Of a stretch of DNA of 64,000 bases, positions 52,401 through 63,973 are shown in pieces. The stretch is taken from the NCBI RefSeq assembly GCF_002776525.5, contig NC_045447.1:24425002-24489001 (forward strand), in the 5' to 3' direction. The notes beneath the pieces are model-generated. The model was not told the origin of the DNA. It saw nothing but the letters and a program-made list of their open reading frames with translations, and searched no databases. The stretch's first letter is position 1, and each line of letters starts with the position of its first letter. The translations under genes and the position numbers were made by a program. The DNA is from Piliocolobus tephrosceles (taxonomy: Eukaryota > Chordata > Mammalia > Primates > Cercopithecidae).

Positions 52401-55400
52401 AGCCGGGCATGTTAGTGCACGCCTGTAGTCTCAGCTACTTGGGAGGCTGAGGCAGGAAAATCATTTGAACCTGGGAGGTGGAGGCTGTAGTGAACCGAGA
52501 TGATGCCACTGCATTCCAGCCTAGGTGACAGAACAAGACTCCATCTTGGGAAAAAAAAAAAGTGCTGGGCGTGGTGGCTCATGCCTGTCATCCCAGCACT
52601 TTGGGAGGCCAGGGCAGGCGGATCACCTGAGGTCCGGCGTTCGAGACAAGCCTGACCAACAAGGAGAAACCCCGTCTCTACTAAAAATATAAACTTAGCC
52701 GGATGCACATGCCTACAATTTCAGTTACTTGGGAGGCTGAGGCGGGAGAATCATTGGAACCCAGGAGGCAGAGGTTGTAGTGAGCCAAGATCATGCCATT
52801 GTACTCCAGCCTGAGCAACAAGAGCAAAACTCCATCTCAAAAAAAAAAAAAGAAGATAAGATGATGGCTGCCCTGACACACAAGGGTATTTCTACATTGT
52901 TTTATGAGCAATCTGACAATTTACAGCACCTATCAGCCCCAGTACAAGAATCAAAGAAACACGTTAAGTTTTATTTGTATTTATCTTGTTTTTTTTTGTA
53001 GAGACACGGTCTGGTTTATTGCCCAGGTTGGTTTTGAACTTATGGCTTCAAGCAATCCTCCCACCTCAGCCTCCCAAAGTGTTGGGATTACAGGTGTGAG
53101 TCACTGTGCCCAGCCAAGTTTTAATGGCACTGTAATTGCCAAGAACATAGATGATCCAGCTTGGGAGGTCGAGATGTGAGGATCACTTGAGGCCAGGAGT
53201 TCAAGACCAGTCAAGGCAACACAGCAAGACCCTATCTCTACAAAAACAAAAAAAAATTAGCTGAACATGATGGACCATGCCTATAGTCCTAGCTACTCAG
53301 AAGGCTGGGCAGGGGAGGATGGCTTAAGCCTAGGAGCTCCAGGCTACCGTGAGCTATGATCACACCACTGCACTACAGCGTGAATGACAGAGTGTGACTG
53401 TCTCTTAAAAAGAAAAAATTAAAAATTGATCAAAATGTTTGCTACTTAATGCAAGGAGAGAGGTATGTGCCTTTAATCACTGGACTTGGGCCTGGAAGTG
53501 TGTATGCTGGAACTACTAGAGGCCACAATGTAGAACTTGAGAATGATACAAAGCCAAACACAGAGGTGAGAGAAAGTCCTGAGCATATTATTTAAGCTCT
53601 TGGGTTTTTAATTATATAGGCCATTACATTCCATTTAGAATCAGTTTTAATTATATTTTGTTACCTGCACCCAAGAGTCCTGATAGTTCCTTTTCTCTGT
53701 GAAGCCTTCCTCTGTCCTTTCCCCTTTCCACAATTGTCCCTGCCTCCTCTGTACTCTCTGTTTTTGTACTATTATTGTATGCACCATAGTATAGCCTGTA
53801 TCACTACTAAATGTCTGCACTATATATACTATACTAAAGTGGGGCTCCACTTGATTTGTTTACAACCGTCACAGCACTTTTCAGTTGCAGCTCTGCATGA
53901 TTTGCACTGTATTACTGAGTCTCCCTGGCCACCAGACGGTAAGCTACACTCCAGGAGGGAAGGGACCATGTCTCTTCCTGGCCACAGCTGATTCCTAGCA
54001 TCTAGCACGGTACCTGACCCATGTTAACTGCTTAACAGATAGGTGTTAAATGAGTGAATAAATGAAAATTAGGACTCAATATGAGTGGGAAAACTGATCA
54101 TCCTAAGAGACAGATGCCTAAGCAGTCAATAAAACACACGACTACCACATTTTCAAAATTCGACCAGGATCTCTGAGCTATGCTGGCTATTTTGAAAGCC
54201 TTGGTGGGACAGGGGATTAGGAGATGAAAGCAGTAACAAAAACAAATGGGACCCCACCGCAGCTTCCTTGGCCTTGAATTCTTTCTCCCTCTGCAGGCGG
54301 TACTGTTCAATTTCAGCCTGAGCTTCTTCTTTGGCCTGCTTCAGCCTCCGGTTCTTTCCTGTTTTCAAAGGAGAGAGCTATATCAGGAAGTGGTTAAAAG
54401 TAGAACAGCAAGCAGAGACTCAGATGGTATATTATAACAATAAACCAAGAATAAATTATGACACAGTCTGAAGAGATGTGCATGGGAAAGAGGGAATGCA
54501 GAGCTAACAAACAGTACAGGTTCCTCCCTCCTATAGGCTGTACTTAACTAGCAAGTGACAAGACAAAAATGAATACCTTCTATAACTACAGCCCATTAAA
54601 AACATTGTAGAATGTGTCAGAATATTCTCTCAATCTCAACTATTAAGAACGAACATAGAATGAGTAACATTAACCACCTAGGGAACTCTTCTCCAGAAGT
54701 AAACACATAAGTATGCTGCTGATTAAAGCTGCAACCCTACTTAGATGCTTAGCAAGAAGCCTAATAAGCTCCCAAGGACACCAACCTATAATGTAACTAA
54801 TGAACCAGATGATGTAACATTGGAAACTAAAAGCAGTGCCTGTCACAAGGAAGTAATGATAGTGGTGACTTGCGAAGGAATGCTGAATGAGGAACACTGT
54901 ACAGTCAGACTGCACAAGCAGCTGAGAGAAGGGGACACGCAGGTATTTTGGTTTCTAGAAGTGAGTGGCTTAACATACAGCTGGAAAAAATCTCTAGGTT
55001 TGGTCAAAGCCTACATGAAAACAGACCACAAGGACAGCCAACATATACCCTCTGCTTTGAGTCTCCACTCACCCCAAAAAAAAAAAGGGGGGGTTCTAGA
55101 CCATCAACCTATTTATTTAATTCAGAGCAAAAGACATCCTGCATCTAAAATTAAGCTTTGTTATATATCATTGTATATCAACTGTCTAGAGCCTGTGTGG
55201 ATAAATGAAAATAACTTAATCTTCCACCTCCTGATTAAGAACTTTGGACCTGTAATGAAGTGACCCATGACATCAACATTCCCTGACGCTAGTCTGAATT
55301 AACAGGTCTCTCTCTAAGCACTCCAAGTACTATTTCTGCAAGTCCACGTTCACTCCAGTATAATTTCTGGCCTATTACTGTCTGCTTCGGCCACCTGTAC

Positions 55401-58400
55401 CCCAATCCTTCACATGTATCCTCCCATCAGCTATAATGGGCTATATTTCAAAGCTACAGATATTTTTGAAACCAACAATCTACAAAAAACACTCATGGCC
55501 CAAACATTATGCAGTAGCTCCACAAGACAGCACTCCCAACTCCCATGGCTCCCTGCATTTATAACTCAAGATACCATTTACTGCCTTTGGCAAACATCTT
55601 CAACATTCAATTTTGATAGGGGCCTCTAAAAATCAAAAATATTTAAACAGAAAATCGTATTTCTCTTAAGTCTTGTTTTTCTTGGGCCTTACATATGGGA
55701 GCCAGTGCTTTTGTTTCACTCCAGCGAAATATGCCATTAATACAAATTTTTTTAAAATTTGAAGGTCCAGGCCAGGCGTGTTGGCTCACGCCGTAATCCC
55801 AGCACTTCAGGAGGCCAAGATGGGCGGATCACAAGGTCAGGAGTTCGAGACCAGTCTGGCCAATATGGTGAAACCCGTCTCTACTAAAAACACAAAAACT
55901 AGCTGGGTGTGGTGTCGAGCGCCTGTAGTCCCAGCTACTCGGGAGCCTGAGGCAGAAGAATGACTTGAACCCAGGAGGCAGAGGTTGCAGTCAGCTGACA
56001 CCACTGCCCTCCAGCCTGGGGGCAACAGAGCGAGACTCCGTCTCAAAAAAATAAAAATAAATAAATAAATAAATTTAAGGTCCAACGCAATGATTTCATT
56101 AAAAAATTGGATGGGACCATTTTACATACTGCCTCGTCCCAATCTTAACTGGGCAAGTCAACCATAATTATAAATCAAGAAAGGCAATTTTTCAAACTGC
56201 AGTTCTTCCAAATACCTCTGTTCCTAACTATTATCAATTCTGAGACAGGACAGGCGCAGCGACTCATATCTGTAATCCCAGCACTTTGGGAGGCTGGGAG
56301 TTTGAGATGAACCCGGCCAACATGATAAAACCCTGTCTCTACTAAAATACAAAAATTTATGCCGGGCGCAGTGGCTCACACCTGTAATCCCAGCACTCTG
56401 GGAGGCCGAGGCGGGCGGATCACAAGGTCAGGAGATTGAGACCATCCTGGCTAACGCGGTGAAACCCCGTCTCTATAAAAATACAAAAAATTAGCCGGGC
56501 GTGGTGATGGGTGCCTGTAGTTCCAGCTACTCGGGAGGCTGAGGCAGGAGAATGGCGTGAACCCGGAGGCGGAGCTTGCAGTGAGCCGAGATCATGCCAC
56601 TGCACTCCAGCCTGGGCAACAGAGCAAGACTCCGTCTCAAAAAAAAAAAAAAAAATTTATTTTGTATTTATTTATGTAATGATTAATTTACATGTTTTTG
56701 TATTTTAGTAGAAATAGGCATGGTGGCAGGCACCTGTAATCCCAGCTACTTGGGAGCCTGAGGCACAAAATCTCTTGATCTCGGGAGGTGGAGGTTGGAG
56801 TGAGCCAAGATGGTGCCATTGCACTCCAGCCTGAGTGACAGAATGAGATTGTCTTCAAAAAAAAAAAAAAATTTTGAGACGTATGTTAACCGTAAACTAA
56901 TACTTTTTTTGGGGGGGGAGGGGGGACAAGGCGTCTCCCTCTGTTCCCCAGGGTGAAGTACAGTGGCACGATCTCAGCTCACTGCAACCTCTGCCTCCTG
57001 GGTTCAAGCGTTTCTCCTGTCTCAGCCTCCCAAGTAGCTGGGACTACACGCGCACACCACCATGCCCAGCTAATTTTTGTATTTTTAGTAGACACAGAGT
57101 TTCTCCATATTGCCCAGGCTGGTCACAAACTCTTGACCTCAGGTGATACACCTGCATCGGTCTCCCAAAGTGCTGGGATTACAGGTGTGAGCCACCACGC
57201 CCAAACTAATACTTTTTAAAACAAATTCACAGCTACCTGAGATATACAAAACCCTGCACCAGGCTTGACAGGATAAAGGTATAAAACATAAATCCTACCT
57301 GGCCAGGGTACTCAGAATTATTCTTACAATATTCCAAGCATTTTTTTCTGTACTTCCCCAATCTATTCTCCTATCCCTCCCGACAGATACAACTTCTGTT
57401 ACTGATGAGCCATCAGAACACAAACTCTGAGAAGTCATTCTGGAAATACTCTATCGAGAGCATGACTGGAAATATTCTGGGAAGAACAAAGAACTTTCCA
57501 GTCACCGGAGCAAGAACAAAAGGCTTCCTCCCATTCCCAACACCCTCAAAGAAAGCTTTCCAAGTACCACACAACCCCTAATTGCACAAGTAGAAGAGAC
57601 ATGCTTGCAATCTAGTTGGATGTCAGACAGAATAACTCCTATACTAGGAGAAACACCAAGGAATTACTAAGATCAGTATCTTAGCCTTGCATGGAAAAAG
57701 AGGCGAGTCCCAACTATGTTGCTTCCCAGGGTATGGACAAATCATTTCTGAGCCTCATTTTTACCATCTGTAAAATAGGGAAAGAAGCATCTTTCTCACC
57801 AGATGGGAAACTGGATACATAAAGTTAAATGAGACATAGTTTCTGTTCTCCAGAAGCTTAGTCGAGTGACTGAGCCATATAAACAAACAGGTTATCGCAC
57901 GGCAGTGGCAGAAATCAGCACTTGGGAGGGACTCCAAGCCTAATCCGGGTGAGAAGCATGAGTCAGGAAAGGCTTCCCCAAAGAAGTGCTTCCTAAATTT
58001 TCAGGTCTGATGGAAGACTAAGGGTCAGAGAACAAAGGAGAGGAGAATTGGAAAAGGCTTCTCCCATCAGAGGAAACAGCGTGTGCAAAGACCTGCAGAT
58101 GAAAGAAATCATGGTGCTTCTAAGGGACCACAATGATTCAGTATGGCTGGAGGAAAGGACCAAGCCTGACCCACAGGAGCCTCCCCAACTTCATTAAGGA
58201 ATTTGAGCTTTGTTCTGCAGGCACTAAACGTCTGACTGCAAAGGCGGTAGGAAAATCATATCTGCATTTATTTATTTATTTTGTTCCTTGCCAGCAGGAA
58301 GTCGTATCTTTGCATTTTAGAAGGACGACTGACTGCAGACAGAATGGATTGACTGGAGGGGACTAGAACGGGTTCCTCCACTCCCCAGTCTGGATTAAAC

Positions 58401-59225
58401 TCACCTGTTTAAATTCTCTAGCAACCTTACATTTCTCCACTCCAGCCCTCATCTCTCCTGCAATTAATTAAGCGATCCAATACCTGCTTCCTTCACTGCG
58501 ACACTGAATGCCACGTTAGGGGAGACAACCGATGCACTGGGCACTGCGCTTGCCGCATATTACACAGAAACACAGACACCTCCCCCCACCCCACACACAC
58601 ACACACACACACACCAATCAACGATTTAGACAGTTACAGTACCTTTAGAGAAACTGGTGTCCTGGACTAAGACGCTGGTAGTAGACATGGGGGAAAAAGT
58701 GAAAGACACTCAAGCCTTGGCGACTGACTAAAGGTGGCAAACGAGGGAGGGAGAAGAGGCAAGTAGGACTCCAGGTTTCTAGACCAAGCCACCGTGTGGA
58801 TGCTGGCTCCATTCACCGAAAGTGACCACCCCAGGGCAGTTAAATGGGAGAGGGGAAGAACAAAGAGCTCCGTTTGGAGAGCCCACTTCACAAGCCACCA
58901 GGCCCCAAGGACGGTAACCCATTACTGTTTCCACGCCCAATTTACCATCTCATATCGTGGCTTCCAGGCGATTCGCAAGCCTTCCAGAGCCTTAGCTCCT
59001 CAGAGCTTCGAAACACACAACCTTCCGCGACTATACCCAAGGCCGCACCCCGCAGTTTTTCGGGCCTAATCTACCCACCACCTGCGGCCCAGCGGTCTTC
59101 CTTCGACTCGCGCCACGCTGGGCAGCCCCACCCTGAAACTCACTTTTTCGGGCCTCGGACACCTTCTCGGCTGCCCGCTTCTCGGCCTGCAGCAGCTGCT
59201 GAATCCCCTGCGACTGACTAGCCAT
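49256..59225 (-). CDS. ATP6V1G1: ATP6V1G1, V-type ATPase subunit G1, 3 coding exons, 118 aa
   Basis: The coding sequence is complement(join(49256..49429, 54258..54358, 59144..59225)). The joined frame gives exactly 118 residues, the length of human ATP6V1G1, and is recognisable throughout (MASQSQGIQQLLQAEKRAAE... to ...HENYRING). Subunit G forms a peripheral stalk with subunit E in the cytosolic V1 sector. It holds the catalytic A3B3 head against the membrane V0 sector of the proton pump on lysosomes, endosomes and secretory organelles. The first two thirds are one long charged helix (heptad-like, rich in Glu, Lys, Gln and Ala), as expected for the stalk. Residue 66 is His, where I recall Arg in human. 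The promoter has a CLEAR-type GTCACGTGAC, consistent with TFEB/TFE3 control known for V-ATPase genes. Splice sites are all GT-AG and the ATG is in a GCCGCCATGG context. Confidence 0.98.
49888..50037 (+). mobile_element. Free right Alu monomer (FRAM-like)
   Basis: One arm only, with a 16-base target duplication AATAATAAACACAAG at 49879 and 50022. In ATP6V1G1 intron 2. Confidence 0.9.
50282..50534 (-). mobile_element. AluY/S, 5' truncated
   Basis: Stops inside the left arm at GGCC. Confidence 0.93.
50878..51602 (-). mobile_element. Three minus-strand Alus: monomer, AluYR-type, AluJ/S
   Basis: Monomer 50878-50996 with TATCACTCCATTTT at both ends. Young AluYR-type 51017-51306 (GGCCGGGTCTCAGCTCA, CACCTCGCCCGGCT, TTGAGCCACGGCGCC). 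Older copy 51309-51602. TTTTCTCCTTTT flanks the young copy. Confidence 0.92.
51803..52851 (+). mobile_element. Three plus-strand Alus
   Basis: Copies at 51803-52118 (ends GATTCAGAGCTTG / AATCAGAGCTTG), 52267-52561 and 52563-52851. The last two abut. Confidence 0.93.
52989..53427. mobile_element. Alu monomer (-) and AluJ (+)
   Basis: Minus monomer 52989-53116 (AAGTTTTATTT / AAGTTTTAAT). Plus 5'-truncated AluJ 53159-53427. Confidence 0.85.
53680..54065 (-). mobile_element. L2
   Basis: Minus L2 (GGAGGGAAGGGACCATGTCT; AAATGAGTGAATAAATGAA). Confidence 0.75.
54258..54358 (-). CDS. ATP6V1G1: ATP6V1G1 coding exon 2 (residues 28-61)
   Basis: The acceptor AAAACAG|GA completes Arg28. The exon encodes KNRRLKQAKEEAQAEIEQYR and ends in KEFKAKEAA, with donor GCG|GTGGGG. 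This is the core of the long helix that pairs with subunit E. The 3-prime boundary is fixed by frame with exon 3. Confidence 0.98.
54359..55769. other. ATP6V1G1 intron 1, no gene recognised
   Basis: AT-rich unique DNA. A 172-codon open frame at 54745-55263 (+) has no family resemblance, no Kozak start and no splice signals, and is not called. An A11G7 run lies at 55075-55093. Confidence 0.55.
55770..56073 (+). mobile_element. Alu
   Basis: Ends AAATTTGAAGGTCC / AAATTTAAGGTCC; (AAAT)n tail. Confidence 0.95.
56246..56873 (+). mobile_element. Old Alu split by AluY (56360-56655)
   Basis: Left part 56246-56359, right part 56656-56873. CAAAAATTTAT recurs at both sides of the AluY. Confidence 0.9.
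56900..57207 (-). mobile_element. Alu with G-rich tail
   Basis: The T tail ends in a G8AG6 run. AAACTAATACTTTTT flanks both ends. Confidence 0.93.
57660..58140 (+). mobile_element. MIR then L2
   Basis: MIR about 57660-57790 (CCATCTGTAAAATAGGG). L2 about 57830-58140 (AGGCTTCCCCAAAGAAGTG). Confidence 0.7.
58141..59089. other. ATP6V1G1 intron 1 close to exon 1
   Basis: Unique DNA with a (CA)12-type run near 58588-58612. Open frames running into the CpG island are not supported. Confidence 0.5.
59144..59225 (-). CDS. ATP6V1G1: ATP6V1G1 coding exon 1 (residues 1-27 plus one base)
   Basis: It encodes MASQSQGIQQLLQAEKRAAE then KVSEARK. The donor is AAAAA|GTGAGT at 59144/59143, leaving one base (A) of the Arg28 codon. 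The start codon is 59225-59223 with a near-perfect Kozak context. The 5' UTR lies immediately above, within the CpG island. Confidence 0.98.
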
Positions 59226-59363
59226 GGCGGCAGCGATTCTGAGACCAAGGCAAGCCGCCTAAAGCACCTCGAAGGCCCCTTGGGTCAGCTGACACAGCCG
59301 CCCACCAACTGCGCCTGCTCCTCGCGCCTGCTCCTCGCGCCTGCGCTTCGCCCCGCCCCCGTT

Positions 59364-59373
59364 GTCACGTGAC
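59364..59373 (-). promoter_or_regulatory. CLEAR element / palindromic E-box GTCACGTGAC
   Basis: This perfect 10-bp palindrome lies about 140 bp above the ATP6V1G1 start codon, in the promoter island. GTCACGTGAC is the published CLEAR consensus bound by TFEB, TFE3 and MITF at lysosomal genes, and USF and MYC/MAX bind the same core. Placement beside a V-ATPase gene supports the CLEAR reading. The motif is seen; binding is inferred. Confidence 0.75.
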
Positions 59374-59749
59374 CGCGCAGCGTAGCATCAGCTGACCGCT
59401 CTTGGACTTCTGTGATTAGCAAGAGATAGGGCGGGGCGGAGGAGACAGGGGCGGAGCGCTTCGACTGCGCCTGCGCAGGGTCTCCACCCTCCTCCCCTCT
59501 CGCCTCTCCCGTCTCGGGCGTCTTTTGATGGCTGCGGGGTCAGTGGTTCACTCAAGTGTAGCCGCCTTGCCACGTCGTTATTGCTGTAGTCCCTCAGTTT
59601 GCAGTATGCTCACATTAACGTTAAGAGAGAAGGGGCCAAGTCAAATCACTTTCCTCCTACTCTCCACACTGCTCACTCCCTCCCTTTCTGGGACTTTCTT
59701 TGGCGCTCAAAATTTTATCGGGGGGTAGTTTAGAAAGATTCTTGCCAGT

Positions 59750-60130
59750 TCCGGGGATAGAGTCTTGGGTTGCCAATTAGGAGACTTGGGATCAAGTCTG
59801 CCGCTTACCTGTGTGATTTTGGACAGGTCGCTATCCTTTTCTGAACCCGAGTTCAGGAATGGACTGGACTGTTTGCCATAAATATTTGATGAAAGCGTGC
59901 TGTGATCCTAGACCACTGTTGATATCGAGGACATAGCAGAGAGCAGGTCCCGGTGGAGCTCACAGTTTATGGACACAGACAGGTAAATTAAAATAAATAG
60001 ACAATTACAAACTGTGATAAAGTCATGAAGGAAAAATGCAGGGTGCCGAAGGAAGGAAACTTTAGTAACCGGGGAGAGATGTGGCGGTGTCTCTGAATGC
60101 TGTACCAAGGAAGTGGTGTTTGAGATAAGA
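59750..60130 (+). mobile_element. MIR then L2, upstream of ATP6V1G1
   Basis: MIR about 59750-59860 (ACCTGTGTGATTTTGGAC). L2 about 59920-60130 (GGTAAATTAAAATAAATAG). Confidence 0.65.
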
Positions 60131-60135
60131 TCTGA

Positions 60136-60763
60136 CGGCCAGGCGCAGTGGCTCACGAACCTGTAATCCCAGTACTTTGGGAGGCCGAGGTGGGCGGATC
60201 ACTTCAGGTGAGGAGTTCCAGACCAGCCTGGCCGGCGTGGTGAAACCCCGTCTTTACTAAAAATACAAAAATTAGCTGGGCGTGGTGGTACGCGACTGTA
60301 ATTGCAGTTAGTTGGTAGGCTGAGGCATGAGAATCACTTGAACCCGGGAGGTGGAGGCTGCAGTGAGTCGAGGTCATGACACTGCACTGCAGCCAGGGTG
60401 ACAGAGCAAGACTCTGTCTCAAAAAAATTAAAATTAAAAAATTAAAATAGGCCAGTCGTGGTGGCTCACGCCTATAATCCCAGCACTTTGAAAGGCTGAG
60501 GCCAGCGGATCACGAAGTCAGAAATTTGAGACCAGCCTGACCAACATGGTAAAACCTCATATCTACTGAAAATCCGGGCGTGACGGCGCACGCCTGTAAT
60601 TCCAGTTACTCAGGAGGCTGAGGTAGGAGAATCGCCTGAACCCGGGAGCTGAGGTTGCAGTAAGCCGAGATCGCACCACTACACTCCAGCCTGGGCGACA
60701 GAGCAAGACTCTCCATAAAAAAAAAAAAAAAAAAAAAAAATTAAAATTAATTTTTAAAAAATA
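60136..60763 (+). mobile_element. Two tandem Alus with one target repeat
   Basis: Copies 60136-60445 and 60449-60763. GATAAGATCTGA / AATAAGATCTGAAG enclose both. Confidence 0.92.
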
Positions 60764-60934
60764 AAATAAGATCTGAAGAATAAGAAGTTACCCGGAAAGC
60801 ATAGTGGGGGATGCAGGCGGTGGGAGATGATTAGGGAAAAGGGCCAGGGTGTGCGGAGTTGGGGAGGGGGTCAACTTGGCACGGAGACATCTCCCCATCC
60901 ACCGTGAATAGGGAAATACGAAGCCAGAGTTTGA

Positions 60935-61135
60935 GTTTACAATATGACAGGCCCTTGTCATTGCTTCACTCACTCCTCGCTGTTACTAATTCCATTTTAT
61001 ATTGGCCAAACTGAAGCTCAGAGAGTCCCAAAGTCTCTGAGCCAAAAGTCATGCCCCTGTTAACACACAGACAGGATATTTGAATCCAGTCAGGGCTGCA
61101 GAGTAAAACCTCTGAGCTACTGCTCTTCTTCAGGA
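60935..61135 (-). mobile_element. MIR
   Basis: GGCCAAACTGAAGCTCAGAG and ATTTGAATCCAGTCAGGGC. Confidence 0.8.
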
Positions 61136-61529
61136 ATCTTGTGGGCTGAGGAAAGGACCAGGTGACCTCTTAGAGTCCAGGGAGTGCTGAGAACATAAAA
61201 TAATGCCAGAATTTTTCTTGATAGAAAGATTCTGCACTCCAGGAGCTGGATTCATGGCTCAGGACATTTTCATTTGATTGACGTAGCAGTGGGGTTGGAA
61301 AGAAGGTAGAGAAATTCTGTTCTGTTCTGATGTGAGAAACAGGACCGGAAAGATGTTTTGAAGATAAAACAGAATAGGGCACATGGGCCCCCATGTCTCC
61401 TGCCTGAGTTACTATATTCCTTAAATGATAAATTACACTAATCCTTGCCTCTTTTACACATAAGATAACATCTGACAGAGTCAGTCATTATACTTCCGCA
61501 AATGTACCTTATTTCTTTTTCTTTTCTTT

Positions 61530-62160
61530 CCTTTTTTTTTTTTTTTTTTGAGATAGAGTCTCACTCTGTAGCCCAGGCTGGAGTGCAGTGGTGCAATCTC
61601 GACTCACTGCAACCTCCACCTCCTGGGTTCAAGCGATTCTCCTGCCTCAGCCTCCCGAGTAGCTAGGATTACAGGTGCCTACCACTGCACCTAGCTAATT
61701 TTATTTGTAGTTTTAGTAGAGATGGGGTTTCACCATCTTGGCCAAGCTGGTCTTGAACTCCTGACCTCATGATCCGCTGGCCTCAGCCTTCCAAAGTGTT
61801 GGGATTACAGGCGTGAACCACCACGCCCAGCGTTTATTTCTTTATTAAAATATACTTTAAGTGGCTGGGTATGGTGGCTCACGCCTGTAATCCCAGCACT
61901 TTGGGAGGCCGAGGCTGGTGGATCACGAAGTCAGGAGTCCAAGACCAGCCTGGCCAACATGGTGAAACCCGGTCTCTACTAGAAATACAAAAATTAGCTG
62001 GGCATGGTGGCACGTGCTTGTAGTCCCAGCTACTCGGGAGGCTGACGCAGGAGGATCCCTTGAGACCAGGAGTTAGCAGCTGCAGTGCACTATGATTGCC
62101 CCTGTAAATGGCCACTGCACTCCAGCATGGGCAATGCAGGGAGGCCCCATCTGTATAAAC
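61530..62160. mobile_element. Alu (-) and Alu (+), head to head
   Basis: Minus copy 61530-61833 and plus copy 61864-62160, 30 bases apart. Confidence 0.93.
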
Positions 62161-62254
62161 GAAAAGAGATCAAAAGAAAGAAAACACAGTTCACTCAGTC
62201 AATCATTGGAGGACAGCAATACACACTTCTAGAGGTGGCATAAAGATTAAAAGA

Positions 62255-63000
62255 GATGATGGTACCCCCAAACTGGAAACAACCCAAAAGTCCATCCACT
62301 GATGAGTAGATAAACAAAATGTAGCGTATTCATACAATAGAATAGTATTTGGTTATGAAAAGGAAATAAAGCTACAACGCGGATGAAACTTGGTAACATG
62401 CAAAATGAAAAAAGCCAGGCACAAAAGACTACACGTTGTACAGTTCCGTTTATATGAAATATCCAAAATAGTCAAATAGATGCAGAAAGTACATTAGTGG
62501 TTAACCAGGGGCTGAGGAATGGGGGTGTGCCTGCTAACCTGCATGGGGTTTCTTCTTCAGGTGATGGAAACATTCTGGAATTAGTGGTGACAGCTTCATA
62601 CCCTTGTGAATATACAGAAAAAAAAAACCCGGCTGGGCGCAGGGGCTCACACCTGTAATCCCAGCACTTTGGGAGGCTGAGGCAGGCAGATCACCTGAGG
62701 TCAGGAGTTTGAGATCAGCCTGACCAATATGGAGAAACCCCGTCTCTACTAAAAATACAAAATTAGCTGGTTGTGGTGGCGCATGACTGTAATCCCAGTT
62801 ACTCGGGAGGCTGAGGCAGGAGAATTGCTTTAACCTGGGAAGCGGAGGTTGCAGTGAGCTGAAATCATGCCATTGCACTCCAGCCTGGGCAACAAGAGTG
62901 AAACTCCTCAAAAAAAAAAAAAAAAAAAAAAAACCCACTGAATTGCATACTTTAAAAGTACAGTATGTGAATTATACCTCTATAAAGGTGTTATTAGAGA
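62255..63000 (+). mobile_element. L1M 3' end split by Alu
   Basis: L1M phrases (GTCCATCCACTGATGAGTAG, AATAGAATAGTATTTGG) and continuation after the Alu at 62632-62932 (TGAATTATACCTCTATAAA). No reading frame remains. Confidence 0.85.
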
Positions 63001-63717
63001 GAGATGATGACAGATGTAAAGCTCTTGCAATTTCTAGTCTGTAGTAAGAGCCAGGAAATGGAAGCTGTTATTTTTATCTGGTTTGGGGGTGATTGTTTGA
63101 TTTACAAATCTCTTCCTCCACTTAACAAAAGCCTTCACATTAGGGTTCCTCTAACAGCCCAGTCCCTCAAAGCATCTAAATAGCTACAAATTCCAGAATT
63201 CTTTTTGCTTGTAGCATTTCAAAAGTTTATTGTGTAAAGAAAAAAAATGAGACAATCCTGCCTCTGAAATTTTTAGACTGGTTTGGATTTCCAATGATCT
63301 GAGTGGGTGTTTGTTGACAGAACTCGGGTACCCTATGGAGGTGTCCCACAATAACTAGGAACTAAGGGTGAAGCTATTGTCCTCTGAGAGAGAGTTTTGA
63401 GCCAGTAAGGTAGATTCAGACAGTCACGTAATAGAGTGGATCTCAGGCCTTGTTGCCCTGACCAAGGCATGTATTAGCATATCAAAGAGAGGAGTGTTCC
63501 CATTCTGAGGACTGGTTGTTCTTACACAAGCTGGAAACAAGGAGAAGCAGCAAGGTTGTTCTTCATACACCCCAGCTCGGCTAGGACTCAGGTAGGTAGA
63601 GCCTCTCACTGCCTTGGCTAAGAGAGCCAGGTGGCCTGGGTTCAAATCCCCAGCCCTGTAATTTAGCAAATGGAACCACTCTGCAACTTCAACCCCTCAT
63701 ATGTTAAAAATGAAGTT
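63001..63717. other. Flank upstream of ATP6V1G1, no gene recognised
   Basis: Unique-looking DNA with a MIR-like piece at about 63605-63670 (CCTGGGTTCAAATCCCCAG). Confidence 0.5.
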
Positions 63718-63973
63718 AGCCGGCCGAGGTGGGTGGATAATTTGAGCCCGGCAGTTTAAGACCAGCCTGGGCAACACAGTGAGACCCCTTCTCTACAAAA
63801 AATTCAAAAAATTAGCCAGGCATGGTGGCACATGCCTGTGGTCCCAGGCACTCTAGAGGCTGAGGCAGAAGGATTGCTTGAGCCTAGGAGTTGAAGGCTG
63901 CAGTGAGCTGTGATCACGCCATTGTATTCTAGCCTGGGTGACAAAGTGAGACCCTGTCTCAAAAAAAAAAAAA
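63718..63973 (+). mobile_element. AluJ, 5' truncated
   Basis: AAAATGAAGTTAG / AAAATGAAAATG at the ends. Confidence 0.88.

Larger units (their letters stand above)
59090..59480 (-). promoter_or_regulatory. ATP6V1G1: CpG island, ATP6V1G1 promoter
   Basis: This GC-rich, CpG-dense block spans exon 1 and the sequence upstream. It holds GC boxes (CCCCGCCCCC near 59351-59360 and GGGCGGGGCGG near 59429-59439), NRF1-like TGCGCCTGCGCA near 59465-59476, two CAGCTG E-boxes (near 59286 and 59389), and GTCACGTGAC. A 14-bp unit (CTCCTCGCGCCTG-like) is repeated around 59310-59345. No TATA box is seen, typical of a housekeeping promoter. Confidence 0.85.

Noticed and set aside
54745..55263. 172-codon plus-strand frame in ATP6V1G1 intron 1
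   Set aside because: No similarity I recognise, no splice sites or promoter, and an A11G7 run inside. Treated as chance.
59525..59728. Plus-strand frame just above the ATP6V1G1 promoter (possible bidirectional gene)
   Set aside because: Short, no domain, and no splice evidence. A bidirectional noncoding transcript is possible but not supported by sequence alone.
63605..63670. tRNA-like sequence with a B-box (GGTTCAAATCC)
   Set aside because: No A-box or cloverleaf around it. This is the tRNA-derived head of a MIR element.
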